Below are positions 21,147 through 30,816 of a DNA stretch of 64,000 bases, piece after piece. Source of the stretch: Nemophila menziesii (Eukaryota > Streptophyta > Magnoliopsida > Boraginales > Hydrophyllaceae); assembly GCA_029959085.1 (NCBI GenBank), contig JARWIR010000002.1:63914154-63978153 (forward strand), read 5' to 3'. A program made the translations under genes and the position numbers. The notes under the pieces are model-generated. The model searched no databases, was not told the DNA's origin, and saw only the letters and a list, made by a program, of their open reading frames with translations. Within the stretch, counting starts at the first letter, position 1; every line of letters starts with the position of its first letter.

Positions 21147-21256
21147 CGGTAGCGTGTGACCACGGTGTTTATCCTTTAGTGATAAGTGCATTTATTTTAT
21201 TTTATCAGTTTTACGCTTTGTGTTTGTTAGCTTTTTCAGGTTTTTAGGTTTGGTGT

Positions 21257-24106
21257 ATGCGAAGAAGGCTATTCAAGGATCTAGAGCCAACACCTCCGAT
21301 CCTTAGTAATCCAGAATCGTTGATCAGACTTGCAAACAGAAGAAGAAGAGAACGAGAAGCTTTAGAAGTAGAAGAATTAAGTAATCAAATGGAGAATATC
21401 AATCTTCAAGGTCAACAGAATGGACAAGGCCAGTTAGATGCAAATGGCCAACCTTTAGCTCCAGGCGTTATTCCTCAAGTTCAACCACTAAATCCTAATC
21501 CTCAAGTCCAGATAGTGATGAATCAAGATCCGTGGTTTACTAATGGTCCTCCAGAAGTTCCATTCCGTGCTCCAGCTATAGGAGTAGGTGCTCCAGATAT
21601 TAATGTTCCGAGATTCCGTCCAGATTCGGGTATGCTAGCTCAGTTCCAAAACTTTGGAAATTTTCGCGGAAGACCATCGGAAGATCCTCTTAGAGCGGTA
21701 CAGAAATTTAAGCAGATATGTGATTCTTATATCACACAAGGGGTTTCAAGAGAACAGATGTATTTTGCTGCTTTTAAATTCTTTGTCATTGATGGAGCAA
21801 GTGAATGGCACGATACGCAAGATCCTACGAAGATTACTAATTGGGACAAATTAGAAATTGCTTTCTTTGACAGGTATTACCCAAGTAACATGAGGTTAGA
21901 TGCTGAACTAGAATTGACACATTTCCGTCAAGAGTATGAGGAAACTGTGGGTAAGAGTTGGACAAGATTTCAGATGTGTTTGCGTAAAGTTCCCAATCAT
22001 GGCTTTTCAGAACAACAACAGTTAAAGATCTTTTATAGAGGCCTTGATGGAATTTCAAGAGAGAAATTGGATACGCTATGTGGTGCAGGTTTTCTTCAAG
22101 TTCAACCCGCTCATGCCAAGATCATTTTAGAGAGAACAGTCAAGAATGAAGTTGGGTGGAGCTCAGTAAGAACACCAGTTAAAGGAGTAAATAATGTTGA
22201 CATGGAAGAGAAATTTGCTACGCTTGAGAATAAGATTCAGAATACTATAGAGCAACAATTGAAGCAGCTTACTCTAGCTGTGAAAGAAGGATTTTCGGGT
22301 AAGAAGGTAGCTGTGCATGCTGCACAAGAGGTTTATATGTGTTCAATTTGTAAGGTAGATGATCATGATGAGGAAATTTGTCCGAATAACCAAGAATCAG
22401 TGAATTTTATGTCCAATAGAGGTAATTTCAATTCAAGTGGTAATGGATATCAGCCTAACAGAAACCATCCTGGGTTTCAATACTCAAATCCTAATGGGGC
22501 AGCCAATCCTACTTACGCGTATCAGCCGCGTCCTCAAGGAAACAACTATAATCCAAGACCACACAACAATCATCAAGGAGGACAGAATCAAAACAATTAT
22601 GTGCAAAGACAAGCTCCTCAGAATACCTACGATGAGAATTTAAACCAGAAAGCTCTACCTGCCCATCCACAAGAAGGAGTAGTTACCCTTCAGAAAACCG
22701 TTGAAAATTTGATTACTCTTCAAACACAAGCTTTGGAACGTCAGAACGCAGCTGAAGCAAATATGAAGATTTTCCAGAACCAGCTGAGTCAAATTAATAA
22801 ACAGCTGAATCAGCGTCCACAAGGGCAACTTCCTAGCGATACGGAAAATCCAACACAACGTGAAGATTGCAAGGCTGTTACATTAAGAAGTGGTAAGAAC
22901 CTCCCTCCACCTCCTTTTCCCGTTATGAAAGAGAAAGAAGTTCCAAGAAAAGAAAAGGAAGTGGGTGAGAAAGAGAAAGAGAATGAGAAAGATAGTGAGG
23001 TTGAAGAAATCGAAAGACCAAGAGAAGTTCTGAAAAAGAAAGATGAAATTGTAAGCAATCGCCCTCCACCACTGTTTCCATCGCGAGTTCAGAAAAAGGG
23101 TGATATGGTTGATTTTCAGAATTTCTTTAATAGAGTGAAGGGTCTGAGTATTAATATTCCGTTACTTGAGGCGATTCGAGATATTCCTAGATATACGAAG
23201 TTTTTGAAGAGGGCCCTCACTAATAAAAGGCCCTACTGTGATAATGAGATGATTGGCCTTCCTGAAGAGTGCAGTGCGATTTGCCAGAGTAAATTACCTC
23301 CAAAGTTAGTTGATCCGGGGAGTTTCACGATTCCCATATCGATTGGAGAAGAATGGAAGGGAAAGGCGCTATGCGATTTGGGGGCAAGCATCAACTTGAT
23401 GCCCAAGTCAGTCTTTGATAAGCTTAAAATTGGAAATGCAAGACCCACCTCTATGGTCTTGCAAATGGCGGACAGGTCTCTTGCTCATCCTGAAGGCCGC
23501 ATTGAGGATGTTCTTGTTAAGGCAGGTACACTTATATTTCCTGTTGATTTCGTAATTCTTGAATACAATGCAGATAGAAATGTCCCCATTATTTTGGGTA
23601 GACCGTTCCTAGCTACAGGGAGAACATTGATCGATGTAGAAAATGGCGAATTGACAATGTGGATACAAGATGAGGAAGTGAAATTCAATGTATTTCGAGC
23701 TATGAAATTCCCAGATTCTCAGGAAGATTGCTTCAGAATGGATGTAGTAGAGCAAGCATCGCAAGAGGTATTTAATTGTTTAAATTTTGATGATATCTTG
23801 CAGGCTGCTTTAACATTAGATTCACCTGAGATGATGGAGGAGCTTACAGAAACAGTAGCAGCTCTAAATTCTGAAAATCCGAAATATAGGCGTCTTGCCT
23901 ATGAACCTGTGAGAGAACCGGGGGAGATTATTCCTAAAAAGAAGCCTTCAATTGAATCCCCTCCGGAGTTGGAAGAAAAACCATTGCCAGCACACTTGAG
24001 GTATGCTTATTTGGGTACTAATGAAACTCTACCTGTTATTGTTTCAGCTAATTTAACAGGTCCTCAAGAAGATAAACTGTTGCGTGTGTTAAGAGCCAAC
24101 AAATAA
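21257..24106 (+). CDS. Gag-protease polyprotein of E3 (949 aa to a premature stop)
   Basis: Start MRRRLFKDLE follows the primer site by about 110 nt. Residues ~125-270 are the Retrotrans_gag core (KQICDSYITQGV, SEWHDTQDP, FFDRYYPSNMRLDAELEL). A zinc knuckle, CSICKVDDHDEEIC, is near residue 362. A Gln/Asn/Pro-rich stretch follows, then a Lys/Glu-rich hinge (~560-600). The aspartic protease is near 690-810, with catalytic DLGAS in ALCDLGASINLMPKS and PIILGRPFLATG. Gag packages the RNA; the protease matures the polyprotein. The frame stops at TAA 24104-24106 and continues without shift into RT, so the ancestral product was one gag-pol protein. In E5 the same codon is GAG (49417-49419). Confidence 0.92.
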   Translation: MRRRLFKDLEPTPPILSNPESLIRLANRRRREREALEVEELSNQMENINLQGQQNGQGQLDANGQPLAPGVIPQVQPLNPNPQVQIVMNQDPWFTNGPPEVPFRAPAIGVGAPDINVPRFRPDSGMLAQFQNFGNFRGRPSEDPLRAVQKFKQICDSYITQGVSREQMYFAAFKFFVIDGASEWHDTQDPTKITNWDKLEIAFFDRYYPSNMRLDAELELTHFRQEYEETVGKSWTRFQMCLRKVPNHGFSEQQQLKIFYRGLDGISREKLDTLCGAGFLQVQPAHAKIILERTVKNEVGWSSVRTPVKGVNNVDMEEKFATLENKIQNTIEQQLKQLTLAVKEGFSGKKVAVHAAQEVYMCSICKVDDHDEEICPNNQESVNFMSNRGNFNSSGNGYQPNRNHPGFQYSNPNGAANPTYAYQPRPQGNNYNPRPHNNHQGGQNQNNYVQRQAPQNTYDENLNQKALPAHPQEGVVTLQKTVENLITLQTQALERQNAAEANMKIFQNQLSQINKQLNQRPQGQLPSDTENPTQREDCKAVTLRSGKNLPPPPFPVMKEKEVPRKEKEVGEKEKENEKDSEVEEIERPREVLKKKDEIVSNRPPPLFPSRVQKKGDMVDFQNFFNRVKGLSINIPLLEAIRDIPRYTKFLKRALTNKRPYCDNEMIGLPEECSAICQSKLPPKLVDPGSFTIPISIGEEWKGKALCDLGASINLMPKSVFDKLKIGNARPTSMVLQMADRSLAHPEGRIEDVLVKAGTLIFPVDFVILEYNADRNVPIILGRPFLATGRTLIDVENGELTMWIQDEEVKFNVFRAMKFPDSQEDCFRMDVVEQASQEVFNCLNFDDILQAALTLDSPEMMEELTETVAALNSENPKYRRLAYEPVREPGEIIPKKKPSIESPPELEEKPLPAHLRYAYLGTNETLPVIVSANLTGPQEDKLLRVLRANK
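24104..24106 (+). other. In-frame TAA separating protease and RT
   Basis: Flanking codons encode RANK before and AIGW after. The related E5 has Glu here (RANKEAIGW). One base change, GAA to TAA, explains it. Confidence 0.85.
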
Positions 24107-26890
24107 GCAATAGGCTGGACAATTGCTGACATCAAAGGCATTAGTCCATCCTATTGTCAACACAAAATCATACTTGAAGATGTTAACGCACGCTCAGTTG
24201 AAGGCCAAAGGAGATTGATGCCCGTGATGAAAGATGTGGTAAAGAAAGAGGTGATCAAGCTTTTAGATGCATGGATTATTTATCCCATTTCGAGTAGTGA
24301 ATGGGTGAGTCCGGTTCAGTGTGTACCAAAGAAAGGAGGAATGACAACAATTCTTAACGATAAAAATGAAGCGATTCCTTCAAGAACGGTAGTAGGTTGG
24401 AGAGTTTGCATGGATTACAGAAAGCTGAACAAGGCCACCAGAAAAGATCATTTCCCTTTGCCCTTCATTGATCAGATGTTAGACAAATTAGCCGGAAGGG
24501 AATATTACTGTTTCTTGGATGGCTACTCCGGGTACAATCAGATTTACGTGGCTCCAGAAGATCAACATAAGACTACTTTTACATGCCCTTTTGGTACTTT
24601 TGCATATCGCAGAATGCCATTTGGGTTGTGTAATGCTCCCGCTACTTTTCAAAGATGCATGATGGCCATTTTCTGGGATATGATTGATAATTTCCTAGAA
24701 GTGTTTATGGACGATTTCTCCGTGTTTGGTGATGATTTTGATAAGTGTTTGGATAACTTGGAGAAAGTGTTGGTCAGATGCAAGGAATCGGACTTGGTGT
24801 TAAACTGGGAGAAGTGTCATTTCATGGTACGCGAAGGTATTGTTCTGGGTCACAAAGTTTCGAGTGATGGATTAGAGGTTGATAGAGCAAAGATAGAGGT
24901 AATTAAAACTCTTCCCCCTCCCGTTTCTGTTAAAGGGGTAAGGAGTTTTCTTGGCCATGCTGGCTTTTATAGGCGTTTTATTAAGGATTTTTCTAAGATT
25001 GCTAAACCGTTATGCAACTTACTCGAAAAGGATTGCAAATTCCTTTTTGATGAAGCTTGTTCAGCGGCCTTCAAAGCAATCAAAGAAAAGCTTATTTCTG
25101 CTCCTATAGTGTTACCTCCAGATTGGAATCTACCGTTTGAGGTTATGTGTGATGCGAGTGATTTGTGTATGGGAGCTGTATTAGGACAAAGAAAAGAGAA
25201 GGTTTTTCATTCGATTTACTATGCTAGTAAAACTTTTAGTGGTGCTCAGATCAATTACACAGTTACAGAAAAGGAGTTGCTAGCAGTTGTCTATTCGTTT
25301 GATAAATTTCGCTCTTATCTTCTTGGAGCGAAAGTTATTGTTTATACAGATCATTCCGCGATCAGATTTCTTATGGAGAAGAAAGATGCGAAACCAAGGT
25401 TAATCAGATGGGTGTTATTGCTTCAAGAGTTTGATTTAGAGATCAAAGATAGAAAGGGTTGTGAGAATCAGGTTGCAGATCATCTATCGCGTTTAGAGGG
25501 TTCAGAGATGAATAGTGGTACTGAAGCAGTTAGAGAAGAGTTTCCTGATGAGAGTTTATTCGTTGTTCGAGATTGTGAGGCTCCATGGTATGCAGATATT
25601 GCGAATTTAGTGGTGAGTGGTGTTTTTCCTGAAGGTTCTACTTATCAAGAAAGAAAGAGGTTAGCTCATCGTGCTAGACAGTTCTTTTGGGAGGATCCGT
25701 TCCTCTATAAAGTTTGTGCTGACCAAATGATACGAAGATGTGTAGCAAGGGAAGAGACTCAAGCCATTATAGCTGGATGCCATGATTCACTATATGGAGG
25801 ACATTTCAAAGGAGAGAGAACTACTGCGAAGGTATTTCAATCAGGTTTTTACTGGCCTTCTCTTATTAAAGATTGTCATGAATATGTTAAGAAATGTACG
25901 AGATGCCAGTTTACCGGAAACATATCTAAGAGGGATGAGATGCCGCGTAATAATGTGTTAGAGGTTGAGATATTCGATGTGTGGGGAATAGACTTTATGG
26001 GTCCTTTCGTTCCTTTAAATGGTAACCTCTACATCTTATTAGCTGTTGATTATGTGTCTAAGTGGGTAGAAGCGGTGGCTTTACCTACTAATGATTCACG
26101 AGTGGTGATCAAGTTTTTGAAATCACATATTTTCACTAGACATGGCACACCTAGAGTGATTATTAGCGATGGTGGATCTCATTTCGTTAATAAATATCTG
26201 AAGACTGTTCTAGAGAAATATGGAGTTAGACACCGTGTATCTACTGCATATCATCCACAATCCAATGGTCAAGCTGAAGTTTCGAACCGTGAAGTCAAGT
26301 CAATCCTAGAGAAAACCGTTGGTCCTACAAGAAAAGATTGGTCAATGAAGTTAGATGATGCGTTGTGGGCCTATCGTACTGCGTTTAAGACTCCAGTTGG
26401 AGCATCTCCCTATCGTATGGTGTATGGCAAGGCTTGTCACTTACCTTTAGAGCTTGAAATGGGTGCCTATTGGGCAATTGCGCAGTTGAACTTAGATCCT
26501 ATCTTAGCCGGAAAGAATCGTATGATGAAGCTTAATGAACTTGACGAATTCCGATTGCATGCTTATGAAAATGCCAAACTTTACAAAGAAAACACAAAGA
26601 AATGGCATGACAATCGGATTCGTACAAAGAACTTTGAAGTGGGGCAAAGAGTGTTAAAGTATAACTCAAAGTTCAGCAATTATCCGGGTAAGTTAAGATC
26701 TAAGTGGTCAGGTCCATACATAGTGACCAAAGTTACACCTCATGGGGCGATAGAAATAGAACATCCGCTAGAGAACCGTACCTTTATGGTTAACGGTCAC
26801 AGATTAAAGATATACCATGGAGGTGAAGATATCAATCGCTCGGAAGATCCACATCCCGGGGAGGTCATGTATCTCCTCGAGACTCCTTAG
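24107..26890 (+). CDS. Reverse transcriptase - RNase H - integrase of E3
   Basis: Same frame as gag-protease after one TAA; the first internal Met is at 24215. Numbering from that Met: RT with [10 protein letters not shown] (~108), [16 protein letters not shown] (~142) and catalytic FMDD (~165). RNase H follows with [13 protein letters not shown] (~312) and TDHSAIRFL (~379). The integrase zinc-binding HHCC is at ~523-567 (HDSLYGGHF to CTRCQ). The catalytic core Asp lies in WGIDFMGPF (~597), Asp in IISDGGSHF (~651) and Glu in QAEVSNRE (~688). The C-terminal domain has [10 protein letters not shown] and the GPY motif [11 protein letters not shown] (~833). No chromodomain follows. All catalytic residues are present, so this copy could supply enzymes if the TAA were read through. 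Confidence 0.92.
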   Translation, partial: AIGWTIADIKGISPSYCQHKIILEDVNARSVEGQRRLMPVMKDVVKKEVIKLLDAWIIYPISSSEWVSPVQCVPKKGGMTTILNDKNEAIPSRTVVGWRVCMDYRKLNKATRKDHFPLPFIDQMLDKLAGREYYCFLDGYSGYNQIYVAPEDQHKTTFTCPFGTFAYRRMPFGLCNAPATFQRCMMAIFWDMIDNFLEVFMDDFSVFGDDFDKCLDNLEKVLVRCKESDLVLNWEKCHFMVREGIVLGHKVSSDGLEVDRAKIEVIKTLPPPVSVKGVRSFLGHAGFYRRFIKDFSKIAKPLCNLLEKDCKFLFDEACSAAFKAIKEKLISAPIVLPPDWNLPFEVMCDASDLCMGAVLGQRKEKVFHSIYYASKTFSGAQINYTVTEKELLAVVYSFDKFRSYLLGAKVIVYTDHSAIRFLMEKKDAKPRLIRWVLLLQEFDLEIKDRKGCENQVADHLSRLEGSEMNSGTEAVREEFPDESLFVVRDCEAPWYADIANLVVSGVFPEGSTYQERKRLAHRARQFFWEDPFLYKVCADQMIRRCVAREETQAIIAGCHDSLYGGHFKGERTTAKVFQSGFYWPSLIKDCHEYVKKCTRCQFTGNISKRDEMPRNNVLEVEIFDVWGIDFMGPFVPLNGNLYILLAVDYVSKWVEAVALPTNDSRVVIKFLKSHIFTRHGTPRVIISDGGSHFVNKYLKTVLEKYGVRHRVSTAYHPQSNGQAEVSNREVKSILEKTVGPTRKDWSMKLDDALWAYRTAFKTPVGASPYRMVYGKACHLPLELEMGAYWAIAQLNLDPILAGKNRMMKLNELDEFRLHAYENAKLYKENTKKWHDNRIRTKNFEVGQRVLKYNSKFSNYPGKLRSKWSGPYIVTKVTPHGAIEIEHPLENRTFMVNGHRLKIYHGGEDINRSEDPHPGEVMYLLETP

Positions 26891-26905
26891 AAGCGTGCGG
26901 TAACC

Positions 26906-26922
26906 CGTCGAGCTTAACGACG
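26906..26922 (+). other. Conserved post-pol stem-loop (E3)
   Basis: CGTCG-AGCTTAA-CGACG, 15 nt after the pol stop, in the context GGTAACC...GTTAAA. Confidence 0.75.
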
Positions 26923-28029
26923 TTAAACAAAAGCCAATTACTTGTATATTAGCTGAGTTTTTAAATTTTTGCATTTTAGAATAGTTGATTTTCGTAATTT
27001 TAGTGTTTATTATTAAGAAATGAGGAAGGGTAGTTGTTTTTGATGATTTCAGGGGTACAAAGGTCATGAGTTTGGGGTCGATGAGGCGAAAATAGGAGAA
27101 AAATTGGTTGGATGTCCAGGAGAAACCGGGAACCCGGTTTCGCAAAACCGGGAACCCGGTTTTGGAGCTGGTACCAACCATTTTAACGCAACACTTGGCG
27201 TTTTGGGGTAATGTCACAGCGTCGGAACCGGGAACCCGCATTTGGCGAAACCGGGTACCCGGTTTTGGTGCTGTGATTTCTGAAAAACCCTGACCCAGCG
27301 TTTTGGTGGCTTGCGTTTTCGTGCGTTTTGATTCGCGCCATCGACACAAAACCGGGAACCCGCATTCCACAGAACCGGGTACCCGGTTTCGGAGCTGCTG
27401 ATGGTGAAATTCTCTGGTCCAGCGTCTTGAGGTGCGGCGTTTTGGCGCGTTTTGACTCGCGCCATCGAGAAAATCCGGGAACCCGCATTCCACAGAACCG
27501 GGTACCCGGTTTTGGCGAGTAAAATCCCTGACCCCGCGTCTTGAGGTCTAGCGTGTTGGTGCGTTTTGAAAAAAAAAAAAAAGAGTCCACAATTGATTTT
27601 CCGCGCCGTCACAGCGACGCGGAACCGGGAACCCGGTTTGAAAGCTGTGAGAGGCGGTTTTGGGTGTTTTAACCTAGTTTTCTTAGCCTCTTTTGCAAGT
27701 ATTTACCTAAACGCACCAATAGCCTCCCCACCTCCGAAATTCATCTACCAAAACACTATATAGCATCAAATCCTACCCTCTTTCACCACAAAAACATAAG
27801 ATCAACTCACCTCCTCTCCAAAATAATATCAAATCCTTAGTTTTTCCCAAGATTCTTCTTCAACCAATTCCTTAAATTAAACCCAATTCTTTCTTCTCCC
27901 ATACAAATTAACCAAGACCCATCTCATATTTCACCTAGTTCTTAAATTCTTAAACCTCAAAACATCAAAATTCTAAACTTTTCCCTAAGTTTTTCATTAT
28001 TTGAAGTTTTGAGTTTGGGGTGAAAAGAG
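26923..28029 (+). other. Pol-ORF3 spacer of E3
   Basis: Non-coding. Contains a TGAGTTTGGGGTCG motif (27067-27080), the palindromic array (27107-27650), a leader rich in A, C and T, and another TTTTGAGTTTGGGGT just before the ORF3 start. The ORFs in the array on both strands are repeat artefacts. Confidence 0.75.
27107..27650. repeat. AACCGGGAACCCGG palindrome array in the E3 spacer
   Basis: Nine to ten near-palindromic copies of AACCGGGAACCCGGTTT or variants, in pairs 20-25 bp apart. The pairs recur roughly every 100-125 bp, with unique-looking GCGTTTTGG-rich DNA between. Confidence 0.85.
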
Positions 28030-29346
28030 ATGACTAACAGAACCGGTGATTTCCGAAGAACTGCTCCTAGAAGAAAGACCACCATTGGTGGTTCACAAGA
28101 TCAAGCTATTGAGATTCCTGATTCGCGTCCTAAACGAAAAATTGACGAAGTTAAGCTTGATTCTAACAGAAAAGAAATCACAGGTCAAAAGAGAAGATTA
28201 ATTGATGAGATTGAAAGTGAGAAGGAACCAGAAGAGGAAATTACGAAGAACATTGAGAAGGAAACTGAACAAGAGATTCCGGAAGCACCCGTTCAAAAAC
28301 CTCCGCGTATGAAGATGTGGGCCCACAAGCCTAAGAGGGTTTACACTTGTTGGAATACTCAGGTTCGTGAAAGAATTGAATTTTTGAAATTTGGTGAGGA
28401 GACGAATTTTCCTAAGGGTATTATGAGTAGTGATTACAAGGAATATGCTGTGACATGTGCTAAGTTTGGTTGGAAAGAGTTACAAGAAAGGAAGCTTGAG
28501 TTTATTCCTACTTTTGTGCGAGAATTTTACGAAGGTTTAGCTACCTCCCATGATGCCATTGATATCCGCAAAAAGGTAGTTCCTTTCTTTATTGAACGTA
28601 TTCGGAAATCATTGAAACTACCCAACTTTTCTGGAACATGCCCCTTCCAAGAAATTCTTAATGACCCTTCTTTTGATTGTGAATCCCTTTGGGAGACCGT
28701 GCTTGTTAATGGGACTAGCCCTATTCCTGAAGGTGAAAGGTATCCTGGACAGTTTTACAGCAGCAGTTTGACACCTCGTGCTAAGGTTTGGTCTCGTTTC
28801 ATAATACCCACTTTCTTTGGTATTAAACACACTTCTGAGTTGAAGAAAGAGCACATATTTGTTATTAAGTGTATTTTGGAGGAGAAACCATTTGATGTTG
28901 CTAAGATCATTTATGATACGATCATGGAGTTCGCGAAATCACCAATGAAACAACAAAATCTGAAGTTTCCTTGTACTATTACTCAGTTGTGTCTAGACGC
29001 AAAGATTCCGCGTAAGGACGCAGATATTGATATTGTTTCAGTTGGTGTGAGTATAGCTTTGAGCACAATCAAGAACATCCATGAAGAAGCAACACGAACT
29101 ACAAGAAGTCCGAGAACTCCTCAATCAAAGACAGTGAAAACTGTACCTGAGTTGGAAGCTAAGATTCAGGTGTTGGAAGAGAATCAGGAGAAGATGATTG
29201 CTACCTTGGGAAACGTTACAAAAGAATTGGACCTGCTTCGAAATTTAATCCTAGGCGTAAATACACTTCAAAACGCGATTTATGATGCTGTTACGCGAGA
29301 TAAAGGTCCAGAACGCAACACCGATAACCAGCCTCGCGCTGGTTAA
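28030..29346 (+). CDS. Third ORF of E3 (438 aa), intact
   Basis: Start MTNRTGDFRR directly follows TTTTGAGTTTGGGGTGAAAAGAG. Residues ~1-100 are basic/acidic low complexity, with nuclear-localisation-like PKRKIDEVK and KEITGQKRRL. Residues ~100-360 form a conserved domain (RVYTCWNTQVRERIEFLKFG, PTFVREFYEGLA, KVWSRFIIPTFFGIKHTSEL) resembling the 'putative plant transposon protein' Pfam family. Residues ~375-420 look like a coiled coil (ELEAKIQVLEENQEKMIATL). I see no signal peptide or membrane helix, so the traditional env-like label is not supported here. Function unknown. All six elements with this region keep the MTNRT start. Confidence 0.85.
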   Translation: MTNRTGDFRRTAPRRKTTIGGSQDQAIEIPDSRPKRKIDEVKLDSNRKEITGQKRRLIDEIESEKEPEEEITKNIEKETEQEIPEAPVQKPPRMKMWAHKPKRVYTCWNTQVRERIEFLKFGEETNFPKGIMSSDYKEYAVTCAKFGWKELQERKLEFIPTFVREFYEGLATSHDAIDIRKKVVPFFIERIRKSLKLPNFSGTCPFQEILNDPSFDCESLWETVLVNGTSPIPEGERYPGQFYSSSLTPRAKVWSRFIIPTFFGIKHTSELKKEHIFVIKCILEEKPFDVAKIIYDTIMEFAKSPMKQQNLKFPCTITQLCLDAKIPRKDADIDIVSVGVSIALSTIKNIHEEATRTTRSPRTPQSKTVKTVPELEAKIQVLEENQEKMIATLGNVTKELDLLRNLILGVNTLQNAIYDAVTRDKGPERNTDNQPRAG

Positions 29347-30800
29347 GATACGTTTTCTAAACTTTCCTCTTAGTGTAGATTAGTTTAAATGCTTTATTGA
29401 GTCTTTTCGATTCGTGGGGACACTTCTCATTTTTGAGTTTGGGGTAGGGTTCGTTGCCTTATCCCAGTTTTTTATGTGTTATTTGCTTTATTTGCTTTCA
29501 ATAAAAGAATTTTCGGAGTTGCGTTTGACTGTAGAAATTTTTAAATATCCCTTTAAGCATACTTTTGATAAATCTATGATAGTAAATAGTGGACTTTAGG
29601 GATTGATATAAAACGCACTTACAATTGCATGCGAACATAGGTAATTGATAGGAAAAATTAATGAACAATGCAAATGAAGTAAACTTGTACTCAAGAAATA
29701 TGTTTGGTGTGTAGAACGTGAAATCCTAATTAGTAGAGAACCCACCTAGATATGAACTAAAGACAAGCTATGTACTTAGGAAAATGATAGGGGCAGTTCT
29801 TTGTTAGCCATTTGTGCCTTTTTAGCCTTCTATCCCTTGTATTAATTATTATCCGTCTTACCCCACTTTGAGCCTTTAGCCTTTTCTTTGTAGCCACGAT
29901 ATAAGCCATTATCCCTTAGATTGTTAGGCATGACCATATGACCCGCACTTGAATCACAATCCTGAGACATGTCTCGAGCTTGAGTTTGGGGTGGTGGGAC
30001 CACATATGGGGAATTTAATGGGTTGGGATTGATGTGCTTTGTATTGTAGCACAATTGCAGATGATATATACTTGTAACCCTTTGCCGGGAATGAAGAAAA
30101 ATGAAAAAGAAAAAAAAATGAAAAAAGTTGAAAATCCATACAGTAGGAACCGGGAACCCGGATTCGTCAAAACCGGGAACCCGGTTTGCTTCTGTACAAA
30201 AAAAAAAAAAAAAAAAAAAAGAAAAAAAATATGAATGAATAAAACATCCGACAAAGTGGAATTTTCTGAAAATCATCTTGTTAATAGTGGGTAGACATGG
30301 GACGCTAAATTGTTGCGTATATGGGTGAGTGAGAACATCTTTTTGAGCGTTAACTCAAGCTCGAGGACACTGTTGATGGTAAGTGAGGAGAGAGTCAAAA
30401 GCTCACTTCAAATTTACCAAATATGCATCCATACCGTCCTTAAGCCATTATTATAACCGTAAAGCCCTCGTGATTCCTAAGTGCATAGTGAATTTATTAT
30501 TCTGTTGATAGGATATACACTAGGTGGAGCGTTCAAAGCGAGGTAGGATTAATGACCACCCTATAGCCATCATACAGAGATGAGTTCAAGTGTAACCTTC
30601 AAGCATTGCGACTTTAATTTTATGATTGAGATTATTTATGTTTGATGTTGCATGATTAGTGTATGTGTATATTAGTTTCTAGAGTTTGCTATATGAGATT
30701 TATTTTGAGATTTGCTTTAGGGTTTATTTACTAGCTTCTATTTGTTTATACGTTTACTTCTACCCCTTTGTTTTGTTTTACTTTGTCAAGACGACAAAGG
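29347..30800 (+). other. 3' UTR of E3
   Basis: About 1.45 kb, non-coding. Contains the decayed GGGA hairpin (29409-29428), purine motifs (29431-29445, 29980-29992), one arm of the long-range pair (30080-30088), two AACCGGGAACCCGG words (30150-30187), a poly-A run and the second arm (30248-30256). The pre-PPT hairpin lies at 30781-30799. Confidence 0.75.
29409..29428 (+). other. Decayed GGGA-loop hairpin (E3)
   Basis: GATTCGTG-GGGA-CACTTCTC: loop kept, three of eight stem pairs lost compared with 15821-15840. Confidence 0.55.
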
Positions 30801-30816
30801 TTTGAGTTGGGGGTCT
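30801..30816 (+). other. Polypurine tract of E3
   Basis: TTTGAGTTGGGGGTCT directly before the 3' LTR. The upstream CTTTGTC/GACAAAG arms (30781-30799) form the pre-PPT hairpin. Confidence 0.8.

Noticed and set aside
24215..26890. Endogenous pararetrovirus (Caulimoviridae) origin of the RT
   Set aside because: True LTRs, a tRNA-Asp site and an integrase with HHCC and DDE motifs are present, which pararetroviruses lack.
26800..26900. Chromodomain after the integrase of E3
   Set aside because: Pol ends soon after the GPY motif; no chromodomain residues. Consistent with Athila rather than chromoviruses.
27183..27612. Overlapping minus-strand ORFs of 130-230 aa between pol and ORF3 of E3
   Set aside because: They translate the AACCGGGAACCCGG array in several frames (repeated RVPGF/TGYPV words). 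Frames do not persist in E5.
27107..27650. CRISPR-like array
   Set aside because: Palindromes are irregularly spaced, the spacers are themselves repeats, and the context is a plant retrotransposon.
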